Shown here: positions 16,437 through 25,750 of the stretch, piece by piece
How the letters are laid out: every line of letters starts with the position of its first letter
Numbering within the stretch: position 1 is the first letter of the stretch
Assembly (NCBI RefSeq): GCF_001580455.1
Contig: NZ_CP010951.1
Coordinates: 744,001 to 808,000 of the forward strand
Source: Ramlibacter tataouinensis
GTDB taxonomy: Bacteria; Pseudomonadota; Gammaproteobacteria; Burkholderiales; Burkholderiaceae_C
DNA length: 64,000 nucleotides
Direction of reading: 5' to 3'
Made by a program: the position numbers and the translations under genes
Notes under the pieces: generated by a model
Seen by the model: only the letters and a program-made list of their open reading frames with translations
What the model was told of the DNA's origin: nothing
Databases searched by the model: none

Positions 16437-18176
16437 ATGGCCGCCGCCGATTCCGTCCTAGCCGCTGATTCGCCTTCCGTCGCGCTGCCGGGCCTGGCCC
16501 GGGCGCTCATTTCAGCCGGCAAGCTGGAACAAAAAACGGCCGAGGACGTCTCGCGCAAGGCCCAGGGCAACCGAACCAGTTTCATTGCCGAGCTCGTCGG
16601 CTCCGGCGCGGTGTCGGCCACCGACCTGGCGCACACCATGTCCGGCGCGTTCGGCGCGCCCCTGCTGGACCTGGAAGCCGTCGACCCGCAGCGTCTGCCC
16701 AAGAACCTGCTGGACTCCAAGATGTGCCAGGCGCTGCGCGTGCTGGTGCTGGCCAAGCGCAACAACCGCCTGATCGTGGCCACGGCCGATCCCAGCGACC
16801 AGCAGGCGGCAGAGAAGATCAAGTTCTCCACGCAGATGGGCGTGGACTGGATCATCACGGAGTACGACAAGCTCACCAAGATGATCGAGGCCAGCGCCAC
16901 TTCGGCGAGCGAGGTCATGGACAGCATCATCGGCGACGACTTCGAGTTCGACGAGTCGACGATGGACTCCGAGAGCGCCGACGAGGGCGACCAGACCCCT
17001 TCCGAGGTCGAGGACGCGCCGGTCGTCAAGTTCCTGCACAAGATGCTGGTGGACGCGTTCACCATGCGCGCATCCGACCTGCACTTCGAGCCCTACGAGC
17101 ACACCTACCGGGTTCGCTTCCGGATCGACGGCGAGCTGCGCGAGATCGCCTCGCCGCCGACCGCCATCAAGGAAAAGCTCGCTTCGCGCATCAAGGTGAT
17201 CTCCAAGATGGACATCTCCGAGAAGCGCGTGCCGCAGGACGGCCGGATGAAGCTCAAGATCGGGCCGGAGCGGGTGATCGACTTCCGCGTGAGCACGCTG
17301 CCCACGCTGTTCGGCGAGAAGATCGTGATCCGTATCCTGGACCCGAGCAGCGCCAAGCTGGGGATCGACGCGCTCGGCTACGAGGTCGAGGAGAAGACTC
17401 GCCTGCTCGAGGCCATCAACCGGCCCTACGGGATGATCCTGGTCACCGGCCCGACCGGCTCGGGCAAGACCGTGTCGCTCTACACCTGCCTGAACCTGCT
17501 GAACAAGCCGGGCATCAACATCTCGACGGCGGAAGACCCGTCGGAAATCAACCTGCCCGGCGTCAACCAGGTGAACATGAACGACAAGGCCGGCCTGACC
17601 TTCGCCGCCGCGCTGAAGTCCTTCCTGCGCCAGGACCCGGACGTGATCATGGTCGGCGAAATCCGCGACCTGGAAACCGCCGACATCGCCATCAAGGCGG
17701 CGCAGACCGGCCACCTGGTGCTGTCGACCCTGCACACCAACGACGCGCCGACCACGCTCACGCGGATGCGCAACATGGGCATCGCGCCGTTCAACATCGC
17801 CTCCAGCGTGATCCTGATCACCGCGCAGCGACTGGCGCGGCGGCTGTGCCCCCACTGCAAGGCGCCGGCCGACATCCCCCACGAGACGCTGCTGGAAGCC
17901 GGCTTCAAGGACGAAGACGTGGACGGCACCTGGACCCCCTACAAGCCGGTGGGCTGCTCCATGTGCAACAACGGCTACAAGGGCCGGGTCGGCATCTACC
18001 AGGTCATGCCGATCAGCGAGGACATGCAGCGCATCATCCTGGCCGACGGCAGCGCCATGGACATTGCCAAGCAGTCGGAGTCCGAAGGCGTCAAGAGCCT
18101 GCGGCAATCCGGCTTGAACAAGGTCAAGCTCGGAGTCACCTCGCTGGAAGAGGTCTTGGGCTGCACCAACCTCTGA
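16437..18176 (+). CDS. pilB: Type IV pilus extension ATPase PilB
   Basis: Powers pilin polymerisation at the inner membrane. The 579-residue protein has an N-terminal MshEN-type domain (about 15-160), an acidic linker (residues 160-195), and the GspE/PulE ATPase. Walker A is GPTGSGKT (338-345), followed by the aspartate and histidine boxes (STAEDPSEINL, VGEIRDLETADIAIKAAQTGHLVLSTLHTND). A zinc tetracysteine (CPHCK and CSMCNNGYKGR) lies near the end, typical of PilB. It heads a pilB-pilC-pilD-coaE-zapD-yacG operon. The ATG at 16437 gives the expected N-terminus. Confidence 0.96.
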   Translation: MAAADSVLAADSPSVALPGLARALISAGKLEQKTAEDVSRKAQGNRTSFIAELVGSGAVSATDLAHTMSGAFGAPLLDLEAVDPQRLPKNLLDSKMCQALRVLVLAKRNNRLIVATADPSDQQAAEKIKFSTQMGVDWIITEYDKLTKMIEASATSASEVMDSIIGDDFEFDESTMDSESADEGDQTPSEVEDAPVVKFLHKMLVDAFTMRASDLHFEPYEHTYRVRFRIDGELREIASPPTAIKEKLASRIKVISKMDISEKRVPQDGRMKLKIGPERVIDFRVSTLPTLFGEKIVIRILDPSSAKLGIDALGYEVEEKTRLLEAINRPYGMILVTGPTGSGKTVSLYTCLNLLNKPGINISTAEDPSEINLPGVNQVNMNDKAGLTFAAALKSFLRQDPDVIMVGEIRDLETADIAIKAAQTGHLVLSTLHTNDAPTTLTRMRNMGIAPFNIASSVILITAQRLARRLCPHCKAPADIPHETLLEAGFKDEDVDGTWTPYKPVGCSMCNNGYKGRVGIYQVMPISEDMQRIILADGSAMDIAKQSESEGVKSLRQSGLNKVKLGVTSLEEVLGCTNL

Positions 18177-18210
18177 CGGATAAATCAAGAAGGACAGGAG
18201 GAGTTTGCCT

Positions 18211-19428
18211 ATGGCTACCGCAGCTGCAACCAAAGTGACGGAATTCGTCTTCGAGTGGGAAGGCCGCGACCGCAACGGCAAGCAGGTCCGTGGCGAGACC
18301 CGCGCCGCGGGCGAGAACCAGGTGCAGGCCGCCCTGCGGCGCCAGGGCGTCACGCCGACCAAGATCAAGAAGCGCCGCATGCGCTCCGGCCAGAAGATCA
18401 AGCCGAAGGACATCGCGATCTTCACCCGCCAGCTGGCCACCATGATGAAGGCCGGCGTGCCGCTGCTTCAAGCCTTTGACATCGTGGGCCGGGGCAACTC
18501 CAACGCCAGCGTGATGAAGCTGCTCAACGACATCCGCACGGACGTCGAGACCGGCACCTCCCTGTCTTCGGCGTTCCGCAAGTACCCGCTGTACTTCGAC
18601 AACCTGTACTGCAACCTGGTCGAGGCCGGCGAAGCGGCCGGTATTCTGGAAACCCTTCTGGACCGGCTCGCGGTCTACATGGAAAAGACCGAGGCGATCA
18701 AGAGCAAGATCAAGTCGGCCCTGATGTACCCCATCTCGGTGCTGGTGGTTGCCTTCGTGGTGGTGTCGGTGATCATGATCTTCGTGATTCCCGCCTTCAA
18801 AGAGGTGTTCACCTCGTTCGGTGCGGACCTGCCCGCGCCCACCCTGTTCGTGATCGCCCTGAGCGAGTTCTTCGTCAAGTTTTGGTGGCTGATCTTCGGC
18901 AGCGTGGGCGGGGGGGTGTACTTCTTCTTCCAGGCCTGGAAGCGAAGCGAGAAGGTCCAGGTGTTCATGGACCGCCTCATGCTCAAGCTGCCGGTGTTCG
19001 GCGACCTGGTGTACAAGTCGGTGATCGCGCGCTGGACCCGCACGCTGGCCACCATGTTCGCCGCCGGCGTGCCGCTGGTGGAAGCGCTCGACTCGGTCGG
19101 CGGCGCGTCGGGTAACTCGGTCTACGTCGGCGCCACGCAAAAAATCCAGACGGAAGTCTCCACCGGCACCAGCCTGACGGCGGCCATGACCAACGCCAAC
19201 GTGTTCCCCACCATGGTGCTGCAGATGTGCGCCATCGGCGAGGAATCCGGCGCGCTCGACCACATGCTGAGCAAGGCCGCCGACTTTTACGAAGCGGAAG
19301 TCGACGACATGGTCGAGGGCCTGTCGAGCCTGATGGAGCCGATCATCATCGTGTTCCTCGGTGGCCTGATCGGCGGTATCGTGGTATCCATGTACCTGCC
19401 CATCTTCAAGCTCGGCTCCGTCGTCTGA
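18211..19428 (+). CDS. pilC: Type IV pilus inner-membrane platform protein PilC
   Basis: Forms the inner-membrane platform on which PilB acts. The 405-residue protein contains two GspF domains (FTRQLATMMKAGVPLLQAFDIV and RWTRTLATMFAAGVPLVEALDSV) and three hydrophobic segments near residues 170-195, 210-235 and 375-400. The ATG at 18211 follows AGGACAGGAGGAG (18191-18203); a TTG two codons earlier overlaps that ribosome site and is rejected. The TGA overlaps the pilD ATG (TGATG). Confidence 0.96.
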   Translation: MATAAATKVTEFVFEWEGRDRNGKQVRGETRAAGENQVQAALRRQGVTPTKIKKRRMRSGQKIKPKDIAIFTRQLATMMKAGVPLLQAFDIVGRGNSNASVMKLLNDIRTDVETGTSLSSAFRKYPLYFDNLYCNLVEAGEAAGILETLLDRLAVYMEKTEAIKSKIKSALMYPISVLVVAFVVVSVIMIFVIPAFKEVFTSFGADLPAPTLFVIALSEFFVKFWWLIFGSVGGGVYFFFQAWKRSEKVQVFMDRLMLKLPVFGDLVYKSVIARWTRTLATMFAAGVPLVEALDSVGGASGNSVYVGATQKIQTEVSTGTSLTAAMTNANVFPTMVLQMCAIGEESGALDHMLSKAADFYEAEVDDMVEGLSSLMEPIIIVFLGGLIGGIVVSMYLPIFKLGSVV

Positions 19429-20270
19429 TGCTCGACCCCTCCCTGCTGCACGCCGGCCTGGCCGGCGTGTTCGGCCTGCTCGTCGGAAGCTTCCTGAACG
19501 TCGTCATCTACCGCTTGCCGAAGATGATGGAGCGGCAGTGGGCGGCCGAGTGCGCCGAACTGGCGGGCCACGCCCCGCCGGCAGCCGAGGAATTCAACCT
19601 GATGCGGCCGCGCTCGCGCTGCCGCCAATGCGGCCACCAGATTCGCTGGTGGGAAAACATCCCCGTGGCCAGCTACTTGGCGCTGCGCGGCAAGTGCGCC
19701 AGCTGCGGCACCCCGATCGGCCTGCGCTATCCCCTGGTCGAACTCGCGACCGGCGCGCTGTTCTACTTCTGCGTCCGCCACTGGGGGCCCACGACCGAAG
19801 GCGCGGCCTGGTGCCTGTTCTCGGCTGCCATCGTCGCACTGGCGCTGATCGATTGGGACACCACCCTCCTGCCGGACGACATCACCCTGCCCCTCTTGTG
19901 GGCGGGCCTCGTGTTCGCCGCCCTGCGCTGGACGCCGCTGCCCCTGTCGCATGCGGTCTGGGGCGCGGTCGGCGGCTACCTCTCGCTCTGGCTGGTCTAC
20001 CACGCCTTCAAGCTGGCGACCGGCAAGGAGGGCATGGGCTACGGCGACTTCAAGCTGTTCGCCGCGCTTGGCGCATGGTTCGGCTGGCAGGCGCTGGTTC
20101 CCATCATCCTGATGGCGTCCGTGATCGGCGCGATCATCGGCATCCTGATGAAGATCTTCAGCCGCCTGCGCGAGGGCGGCTATGTGCCCTTCGGGCCCTT
20201 TCTCGCGGCCGCCGGCCTGACCGCCATGGTGTTCGGCCCGGCCGCCATCCTGCAGGCCGTAGGACTCTGA
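19428..20270 (+). CDS. pilD: Prepilin peptidase/N-methyltransferase PilD
   Basis: Cleaves type IV prepilin leader peptides and methylates the new N-terminus, in the inner membrane. The 280-residue protein has the two CxxC pairs of the cytoplasmic zinc region (CRQCGH and CASCGTP). The catalytic aspartates lie in IDWDTTLLPDDITLP and in GMGYGDFKLFAALGAWFGW, the GxGD motif. Seven to eight hydrophobic segments are visible. The length and the overlap with pilC fit the standard pilBCD cluster. Confidence 0.96.
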   Translation: MLDPSLLHAGLAGVFGLLVGSFLNVVIYRLPKMMERQWAAECAELAGHAPPAAEEFNLMRPRSRCRQCGHQIRWWENIPVASYLALRGKCASCGTPIGLRYPLVELATGALFYFCVRHWGPTTEGAAWCLFSAAIVALALIDWDTTLLPDDITLPLLWAGLVFAALRWTPLPLSHAVWGAVGGYLSLWLVYHAFKLATGKEGMGYGDFKLFAALGAWFGWQALVPIILMASVIGAIIGILMKIFSRLREGGYVPFGPFLAAAGLTAMVFGPAAILQAVGL

Positions 20271-20272
20271 CC

Positions 20273-20878
20273 ATGACCGCCCTGCGTGTCGGACTCACCG
20301 GCGGCATCGGCAGCGGCAAGAGCACGGTGCTGGCGATGCTGGCCGGCCTGGGCGCAGCGGTCATCGACGCCGACGCCATCTCGCGCGCCACGACCGCGTC
20401 CGGCGGCGCGGCCATTCCCGCCATCGCGCAGCGCTTCGGCGCGGACTTCATCACTCCCGACGGCGCGCTCGATCGCGAGCGCATGCGGTCCCATGTGTAC
20501 GCGGATGCGGGGGCGCGAAAGGCCCTGGAAGACATCGTCCATCCGCTGGTCGGCCAGGAGAGCGCCCGTCAGGTCGATGCCGCGCTGGCGGCCGGGGCGC
20601 GCTGCATCGTCTTCGACATCCCGCTGCTGGTGGAGTCGGGCCGCTGGCGCCGCCAGCTGGACCGGGTGCTCGTGGTCGACTGCCTGCCCGAGACCCAGGT
20701 GGCGCGCGTGGTCCAGCGCAGCGGCCTGGCCCCCGAAGCGGTGCGGGGCATCATGGCCGCCCAGGCTTCGCGCGAGCAACGGCTGGCGGCCGCCGACATC
20801 GTGATTTCCAACGAGGGGTTGTCACTGGACGAACTGGCCGCAAAAGTGAAGGAGGTTGCGCGCAGCTTGGGGCTATGA
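20273..20878 (+). CDS. coaE: Dephospho-CoA kinase
   Basis: Catalyses the last step of coenzyme A synthesis, phosphorylating the 3'-hydroxyl of dephospho-CoA. The 201-residue protein has the P-loop TGGIGSGKST near residue 10, the VIDADAISR motif, and FDIPLLVESGRW in the CoA-binding region. It starts 2 bp after the pilD stop, the arrangement found in many gamma- and betaproteobacteria. Confidence 0.96.
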   Translation: MTALRVGLTGGIGSGKSTVLAMLAGLGAAVIDADAISRATTASGGAAIPAIAQRFGADFITPDGALDRERMRSHVYADAGARKALEDIVHPLVGQESARQVDAALAAGARCIVFDIPLLVESGRWRRQLDRVLVVDCLPETQVARVVQRSGLAPEAVRGIMAAQASREQRLAAADIVISNEGLSLDELAAKVKEVARSLGL

Positions 20879-20885
20879 TGCGCGC

Positions 20886-21641
20886 GTGATCCTCTACGAA
20901 TACCCATTCAACGAGCGCATTCGCACCTATTTGCGTCTGGAGCACCTGTTCCGCCGCCTCGGCGAGCTGGTGCCGCGCCCGCACCCGATTGATCACCACT
21001 ATGCGCTGGCCACCATCTTCGAAGTGATGGACGTGGCGGCGCGAGCCGACCTCAAGGCCGACGTCATGAAGGACCTCGACCGGCAGCGCGGCGCCCTCAA
21101 TGGCTATCGCGGCAACCCGGCCATCTCCGAGGCGGCCCTCGAGGGCATCATCGGCAAGCTCGATCGCTGCTTCGACACCCTGAACAAGCTGCCGGGCAAG
21201 GCGGGCCAGTCGCTCACCGAAAACGAGTGGCTCATGAGCATCCGCAGCCGCGTGGGGATTCCAGGCGGTACCTGCGAATTCGACCTGCCCGCCTACTACG
21301 CCTGGCAGCAGCGCGACGCGGCATCGCGACGCGCCGACCTCGAGCGCTGGGCGTCCACGCTGGCGCCCCTGGCCGAGTCGATCCATCTGCTGCTCAAGCT
21401 CCTGCGCGACTCGGGCACCCCCCAGAAAATGCTCGCCAGCCATGGCCAGTTGCAGCAGAACCTACCGCAAGGCCGTACATTCCAGTTGCTGCGGCTTCGC
21501 CTGAACCCCGAGCTCGGCCTGGTGCCTGAAATCAGCGGCAACCGCCTCATGATTTCAGTGCGGCTGATGCGGCAGGACGGCCCCGACAAGCTGCAACCCA
21601 GCACCGAAGACGCACAGTTCGAACTCACGCTTTGCTCCTGA
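20886..21641 (+). CDS. zapD: Cell division protein ZapD
   Basis: ZapD cross-links FtsZ protofilaments and stabilises the Z ring. The 251-residue protein starts at a GTG (20886) giving MILYEYPFNERIRTYLRLEHLF, the diagnostic N-terminus; an in-frame ATG ten codons upstream would overlap coaE and is not preferred. DLERWASTLAPLAESIHLLLKLLRDSG and RLMISVRLM are also family features. The TGA overlaps the yacG ATG. Confidence 0.94.
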   Translation: MILYEYPFNERIRTYLRLEHLFRRLGELVPRPHPIDHHYALATIFEVMDVAARADLKADVMKDLDRQRGALNGYRGNPAISEAALEGIIGKLDRCFDTLNKLPGKAGQSLTENEWLMSIRSRVGIPGGTCEFDLPAYYAWQQRDAASRRADLERWASTLAPLAESIHLLLKLLRDSGTPQKMLASHGQLQQNLPQGRTFQLLRLRLNPELGLVPEISGNRLMISVRLMRQDGPDKLQPSTEDAQFELTLCS

Positions 21642-21853
21642 TGCAAGAGCAGGACCCATCCGCGAAGCCGCGCATGGTGCGCTGCCCCGCCTGCGGCGGC
21701 GACAGCGTCTACGCGCCGTCCAACCGCTGGCGGCCGTTCTGCAGCGAGCGCTGCAAGAACCTGGACCTGGGCGCCTGGGCCAGCGAAAGCTTCCGGGTGC
21801 CGGAACAAGCCCCGCCCGAAGACCAGCCTTTCGGCGACCCCAAGGAGCGCTAG
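21641..21853 (+). CDS. yacG: DNA gyrase inhibitor YacG (zinc protein)
   Basis: A small zinc protein which in E. coli binds GyrB and inhibits gyrase. The 70-residue sequence has a four-cysteine site (C15, C18, C34, C38) in RCPACGG and RPFCSERCKNLDLGAWASE, the family signature. It is the last gene of the pilus-coaE-zapD operon and ends against the convergent Nudix gene with no spare base. Confidence 0.93.
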   Translation: MQEQDPSAKPRMVRCPACGGDSVYAPSNRWRPFCSERCKNLDLGAWASESFRVPEQAPPEDQPFGDPKER

Positions 21854-22321
21854 TCAGCTGTCGTGAGTGGCGCCGGTGAAGACGCGCTCTGTGGCAAACC
21901 ACGCAAGCACCGGCACCGTGCCCGGCAGCACCGGCTTGACCTGCACCGGCAGCGTCTGCCAGGCGAAGCTCTGGCCCTCGTGCATGTGCAGTTCGCCCTG
22001 CCAGTCGAACACCTTGCAGAAGTTCAGGCGCACCAACGCGTGCGGATAGTCGACCCGGGTCACCTGCCAGGGATGCACCGCACCGATGACCACGCCGATC
22101 TCTTCGATCAGTTCGCGCCGCAGCGCCTGTTCCACCGTCTCGCCGGGCTCCACCTTGCCGCCGGGAAACTCCCAGTAGCCCGCATACACCTTCCCCGGCG
22201 GACGCGACGTGAGGAGGAAGGCGCCGTCGCCGCGGACCAGGACGCCGACGGCCACCTCGACCTCCTTGCGGTCGGGCCCGCCCTCGCGCGGGCGGTCGCC
22301 GTCAGCCACCAGCACGGTCAC
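21854..22321 (-). CDS. mutT: Nudix hydrolase, MutT-like (8-oxo-dGTP diphosphatase type)
   Basis: Predicted to hydrolyse oxidised nucleotides such as 8-oxo-dGTP. The Nudix box is GGKVEPGETVEQALRRELIEEIGV, and YAGYWEFPGGK before it is typical of MutT. The GTG at 22321 overlaps the stop of the DUF815 gene (GTGA), giving 155 residues; upstream sequence in this frame is out-of-frame DUF815 coding. The closeness to yacG matches many betaproteobacterial genomes. MutT rather than another Nudix activity is a family-level inference. Confidence 0.85.
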   Translation of the reverse strand: MTVLVADGDRPREGGPDRKEVEVAVGVLVRGDGAFLLTSRPPGKVYAGYWEFPGGKVEPGETVEQALRRELIEEIGVVIGAVHPWQVTRVDYPHALVRLNFCKVFDWQGELHMHEGQSFAWQTLPVQVKPVLPGTVPVLAWFATERVFTGATHDS

Positions 22322-23184
22322 AGCCGGCCCGCGTAGTCGCGCGCGAACTGGTAGGCGACCCGGCCGCTGCGCGAGGCGCGCTCCAGCGCCCACACCAGCG
22401 CCTCGGGCCGCGCCGCCTCGATCGCCGGCGCGCCCACGCCGAAGGCCGAGAGCCACTGCGCCACGATGGCCAGGTATTCGTCCTGGCTGAAGGGATAGAA
22501 ACTGACCCACAGCCCGAAGCGCTCGGACAGCGAGATCTTCTCCTCCACCGCCTCGCCCGGGTGAACCTCGCCATCGTCGGTGTGCTTGTAACTCAGGTTC
22601 TCCTTCATGTACTCGGGCATGAGGTGGCGGCGGTTGCTGGTCGCGTAGATCAGCACGTTGGGCGTGGCCGCCGCCACCGAGCCGTCGAGGATGGACTTGA
22701 GCGCCTTGTAGCCCGGCTCGCCCTCGTCGAAGCTCAGGTCGTCGCAGAAGACGAGGAACTTCTCGGGCCGCGAGGCAACCACTTCGACGATATCGGGCAG
22801 GTCGACCATGTCGGTCTTGTCGATCTCGATCAGGCGCAGGCCCTCGGACGAATATTCGTTCAGGCAGGCCTTGACCAGCGAAGACTTGCCCGTGCCGCGC
22901 GCGCCGGTGAGCAGCACGTTGTTGGCCGGCTGCCCGCGCACGAACTGCAGCGTGTTGCGCTGGATCTTTTCCTTCTGGCCGTCGATCTCCTTCAGGTCGG
23001 TCAGGCGGATGGTGGCCACGTGGCGCACCGGTTCCAGCACGCCGTGGCCCGAGGCGCGCTTGCGGTAGCGCCAGGCGACCGACGCGCCCCAGTCGGGCGC
23101 CGACAGCGGCTGCGGCAGGATCGCCTCGATGCGCTCCAGCAGCTGGCTGGCGCGCCGGATCAGCTGTTCGACCTGCTCGTTCAT
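22318..23184 (-). CDS. DUF815-family P-loop ATPase
   Basis: A 288-residue cytoplasmic AAA-type ATPase. Walker A is TGARGTGKSS near 93-102 and Walker B-like FLVFCDDLSFDEGEPGYKALKSIL follows. NVLIYATSNRRHLMPEYM (sensor region), EEKISLSERFGLWVSFYPFSQDEYL and the C-terminal RSGRVAYQFARDY are characteristic of DUF815. The function is not established. It overlaps argJ upstream (ATGA) and the Nudix gene downstream (GTGA), so the three form one operon. Confidence 0.88.
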   Translation of the reverse strand: MNEQVEQLIRRASQLLERIEAILPQPLSAPDWGASVAWRYRKRASGHGVLEPVRHVATIRLTDLKEIDGQKEKIQRNTLQFVRGQPANNVLLTGARGTGKSSLVKACLNEYSSEGLRLIEIDKTDMVDLPDIVEVVASRPEKFLVFCDDLSFDEGEPGYKALKSILDGSVAAATPNVLIYATSNRRHLMPEYMKENLSYKHTDDGEVHPGEAVEEKISLSERFGLWVSFYPFSQDEYLAIVAQWLSAFGVGAPAIEAARPEALVWALERASRSGRVAYQFARDYAGRL

Positions 23185-24407
23185 GAGCGGTAATCCGCGT
23201 TGATGCTCACGTAGTCGTGGCTGAAGTCGCAGGTCCAGACCGTGTCGGCGGCATCGCCGCGCCCCAGGCCGACGCGCACCGTGATCTCGCTCTTCTTCAT
23301 CACGCGCTGGCCGTCCTCCTCGCGGTAGGCCGGATGGCGTCCGCCCTTGACGGCCACATGCACCTCGTCCAGGTGCAGGTCGATCTTCGTCTGGTCCAGG
23401 TCGGCGATGCCGGCGTAGCCGACCGCCGCCAGGATGCGCCCGAGGTTGGGATCGCTGGCGAAGAAGGCGGTCTTGACCAGCGGCGAATGCGCGATGGCAT
23501 AGGCGACCTGGCGGCACTCCTCGCCGGTCTTGCCGCCTTCGACCCGCACCGCGATGAATTTGGTCGCGCCTTCGCCATCGCGCACGATCGCCTGCGCCAG
23601 CTGGCGGGCGACTTCGAGCATGGCTTCGCGCAGCGCCCGCCCCGCCGGGCTGTCCAGCGAAGTGATGGTCGCGTGCGCGGCCTTGTTGGTGGCGATCACG
23701 ACGAAGGAGTCGTTGGTCGAGGTGTCGCCGTCCACGGTCACCCGGTTGAACGAGCCTTCGGCCAGTTCGCGCGCCAGCTGCTGCATCAGGGCCGGCGCCA
23801 CCTTCGCGTCCGTAGCCATGAAGCCGAGCATGGTCGCCATGTTGGGCCGGATCATGCCGGCGCCCTTGCTGATGCCGGTGATGCTGACCTCGGCGCCATC
23901 GATCTTGACGCTGCGGCTGAAGGCCTTGGCCACCGTGTCGGTGGTCATGATGCCTTCGGCGGCGCGCAGCCAGTGCCCCGGCGCCGCGTCGGCGACCGCC
24001 GCCGGCAGGCCGGCCTCGATGCGGTCCAGGGGCAGCGGCTCCATGATCACGCCAGTGGAAAAGGGCAGCACCTGCTGCGGCGCGATGTTCAACTGGCGCG
24101 CCAGCGCGGCGCAGGTCGCCCGCGCGCGGGCCAGGCCGTCTTCACCGGTGCCGGCGTTGGCGTTGCCGGTGTTGATCACCATGGCGCGGATGTCGCCGGC
24201 CGCGAGGTGCTCGCGGCACACCTGGACGGGCGCGGCGCAGAAGCGGTTCTGGGTGAACACGCCGGCCACCGAGGCGCCCGCATCGATCAGGACCACGGTG
24301 AGGTCTTTTCGGTTCACTTTACGGATCGCGGCTTCCGCGACGCCGATGCGCAGCCCCGCGACCGGACGCAGGTCCTCGGCCCGGGGAGCGGACAGATTGA
24401 CAGCCAT
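23181..24407 (-). CDS. argJ: Bifunctional ornithine acetyltransferase / N-acetylglutamate synthase
   Basis: Transfers the acetyl group from N-acetylornithine to glutamate in the cyclic arginine pathway. The 408-residue protein has the self-cleavage region MIRPNMATMLGFM, in which the threonine becomes the N-terminal nucleophile of the beta chain. TGNANAGTGEDGL is the conserved oxyanion-hole region, and NTNDSF-like DTSTNDSFVVIA is also present. Whether it is bifunctional or only OAT cannot be told from sequence alone. Confidence 0.95.
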   Translation of the reverse strand: MAVNLSAPRAEDLRPVAGLRIGVAEAAIRKVNRKDLTVVLIDAGASVAGVFTQNRFCAAPVQVCREHLAAGDIRAMVINTGNANAGTGEDGLARARATCAALARQLNIAPQQVLPFSTGVIMEPLPLDRIEAGLPAAVADAAPGHWLRAAEGIMTTDTVAKAFSRSVKIDGAEVSITGISKGAGMIRPNMATMLGFMATDAKVAPALMQQLARELAEGSFNRVTVDGDTSTNDSFVVIATNKAAHATITSLDSPAGRALREAMLEVARQLAQAIVRDGEGATKFIAVRVEGGKTGEECRQVAYAIAHSPLVKTAFFASDPNLGRILAAVGYAGIADLDQTKIDLHLDEVHVAVKGGRHPAYREEDGQRVMKKSEITVRVGLGRGDAADTVWTCDFSHDYVSINADYRS

Positions 24408-24453
24408 GCTATTGCTTGCCTCGTTGGAAATCGTCGAAAGGATTCTGGGGAGA

Positions 24454-25566
24454 TCAGCCCTGGCGCCAGGGCAGGCCGCGCATGCGCCAGCCGCCGCGGT
24501 GCCCGCGCTGCCCGTGCTCGTCGGGGTCGCCTTCGAAGCCCTCGAGCACGTTGTACGCCTCGATGCCCAGCTCGGTGGCGCGCTTGGCCGCGGCGATCGA
24601 ACGCACCCCGCTGCGGCACAGCAGCAGCGCCTTCTTGCCCGGCGGCACCGCCGCCTTGAGCGACTCGTCGAAGACCGGATTCAGTTTCATGCCGGGCCAC
24701 TGCTTCCAGCAGACCGTCGCCGCGCCGGGGATGTAGCCCACCCACTCCCGCTCGGCATCGCAGCGGATGTCGACCAGCACGGCGTCGCCCCGGCGCCACC
24801 ATTGGCAGGCCAGCTCGGGCGACACATCGCCGGCATAGCCGGGTGCCACCCGCACCGAGAGCGCGCCGCCCCCGGCGTCGTGCCGCAGGCCGGATGTCAG
24901 GTTGGCCGGGACGGCCTCGTCGATCCGCCTGGGCTTGGGCAAATGCAGGTCTTCCATGATCGCCGTGAATTCTGCCAGCGTCTTCCCGGCGATCCGGGGA
25001 TTGGTGCGCTTCTCCTGGCCAATGCTCGAGTGCGTCCGGCCCTGGTAGTCGTGCGCGGGCCAGACGATGGTTTCGTCCGGCAGGGCGAACAGGACCTCGG
25101 TGATGCTGCGGTACAGCGCGGCGGAGCTTCCCGACTGGAAGTCGGTGCGGCCGCAACCCCCAATGAGCAGGGCGTCGCCGGTGAAGACGTTGCCGCGCCA
25201 GACATAGGACATGCTGCCCGCCGTGTGGCCGGGGGTGTGCAGGGCAAGCAGTTCCTCACTGCCGAAGCGAAGCGTGTCGCCATGCTTCAACTGCACGGAC
25301 GCCGTGCCGATGTTGCAGCCCTCGGGCGCCGCGGTGCGTGCACCGGCATGCTCGGCCAGCAGGCCGGCGCTGGTGATGTGGTCGGCATGAGCATGCGTTT
25401 CCACGGTCCACGCCAGTTTGAGCCCAAGCTCCTTGAGCACGCTCAAGTCACGGTCGAGCTGCTCATCCACAGGGTCGATGATCACAGCCTCCGATGTGGA
25501 CTCGTCGAAGACTACATAGGTATACGTGCTGGACGCCGGGTCGAAAAGCTGGATCGGGGACGGCAT
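24454..25566 (-). CDS. Persulfide-dioxygenase-like metallo-beta-lactamase fused to a rhodanese domain
   Basis: Residues 1 to about 235 form a metallo-beta-lactamase fold of the ETHE1/persulfide dioxygenase group. The metal motif is HAHADH (58-63), with HTPGHTAGSMSYV and GGCGRTDFQSGS following. About 265-365 form a rhodanese domain with the active-site loop CRSGVRS near residue 325. Such fusions oxidise glutathione persulfide to sulfite and pass sulfane sulfur to thiol acceptors. The ATG at 25566 has GAGGAA upstream; 21 codons further upstream are open but lack a ribosome site. It stands about 17 kb from the sox cluster but fits the sulfur theme. Confidence 0.85.
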   Translation of the reverse strand: MPSPIQLFDPASSTYTYVVFDESTSEAVIIDPVDEQLDRDLSVLKELGLKLAWTVETHAHADHITSAGLLAEHAGARTAAPEGCNIGTASVQLKHGDTLRFGSEELLALHTPGHTAGSMSYVWRGNVFTGDALLIGGCGRTDFQSGSSAALYRSITEVLFALPDETIVWPAHDYQGRTHSSIGQEKRTNPRIAGKTLAEFTAIMEDLHLPKPRRIDEAVPANLTSGLRHDAGGGALSVRVAPGYAGDVSPELACQWWRRGDAVLVDIRCDAEREWVGYIPGAATVCWKQWPGMKLNPVFDESLKAAVPPGKKALLLCRSGVRSIAAAKRATELGIEAYNVLEGFEGDPDEHGQRGHRGGWRMRGLPWRQG

Positions 25567-25750
25567 GGCGAGTTCCTCGGATCCGTGAAGTGTAGGACCC
25601 CCGCCCGAGCGTCTTGTAGGACTTAGCACTCATGCTGGACGGCTTACGGCTTTGGGAAATGGTACGTGCTCGGTACAAACCCTCTTTGAAGGCTTAAGGG
25701 GCAGCGCCAAAGATAGTTTTTCTCATTCCCGTTGAACCCTGGAGACAAAC

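Noticed and set aside
25660..25680. Sigma-54-like promoter (TGGTACG, then CGGTA) before dctP
   Set aside because: The conserved TTGC half of the -12 element is missing.
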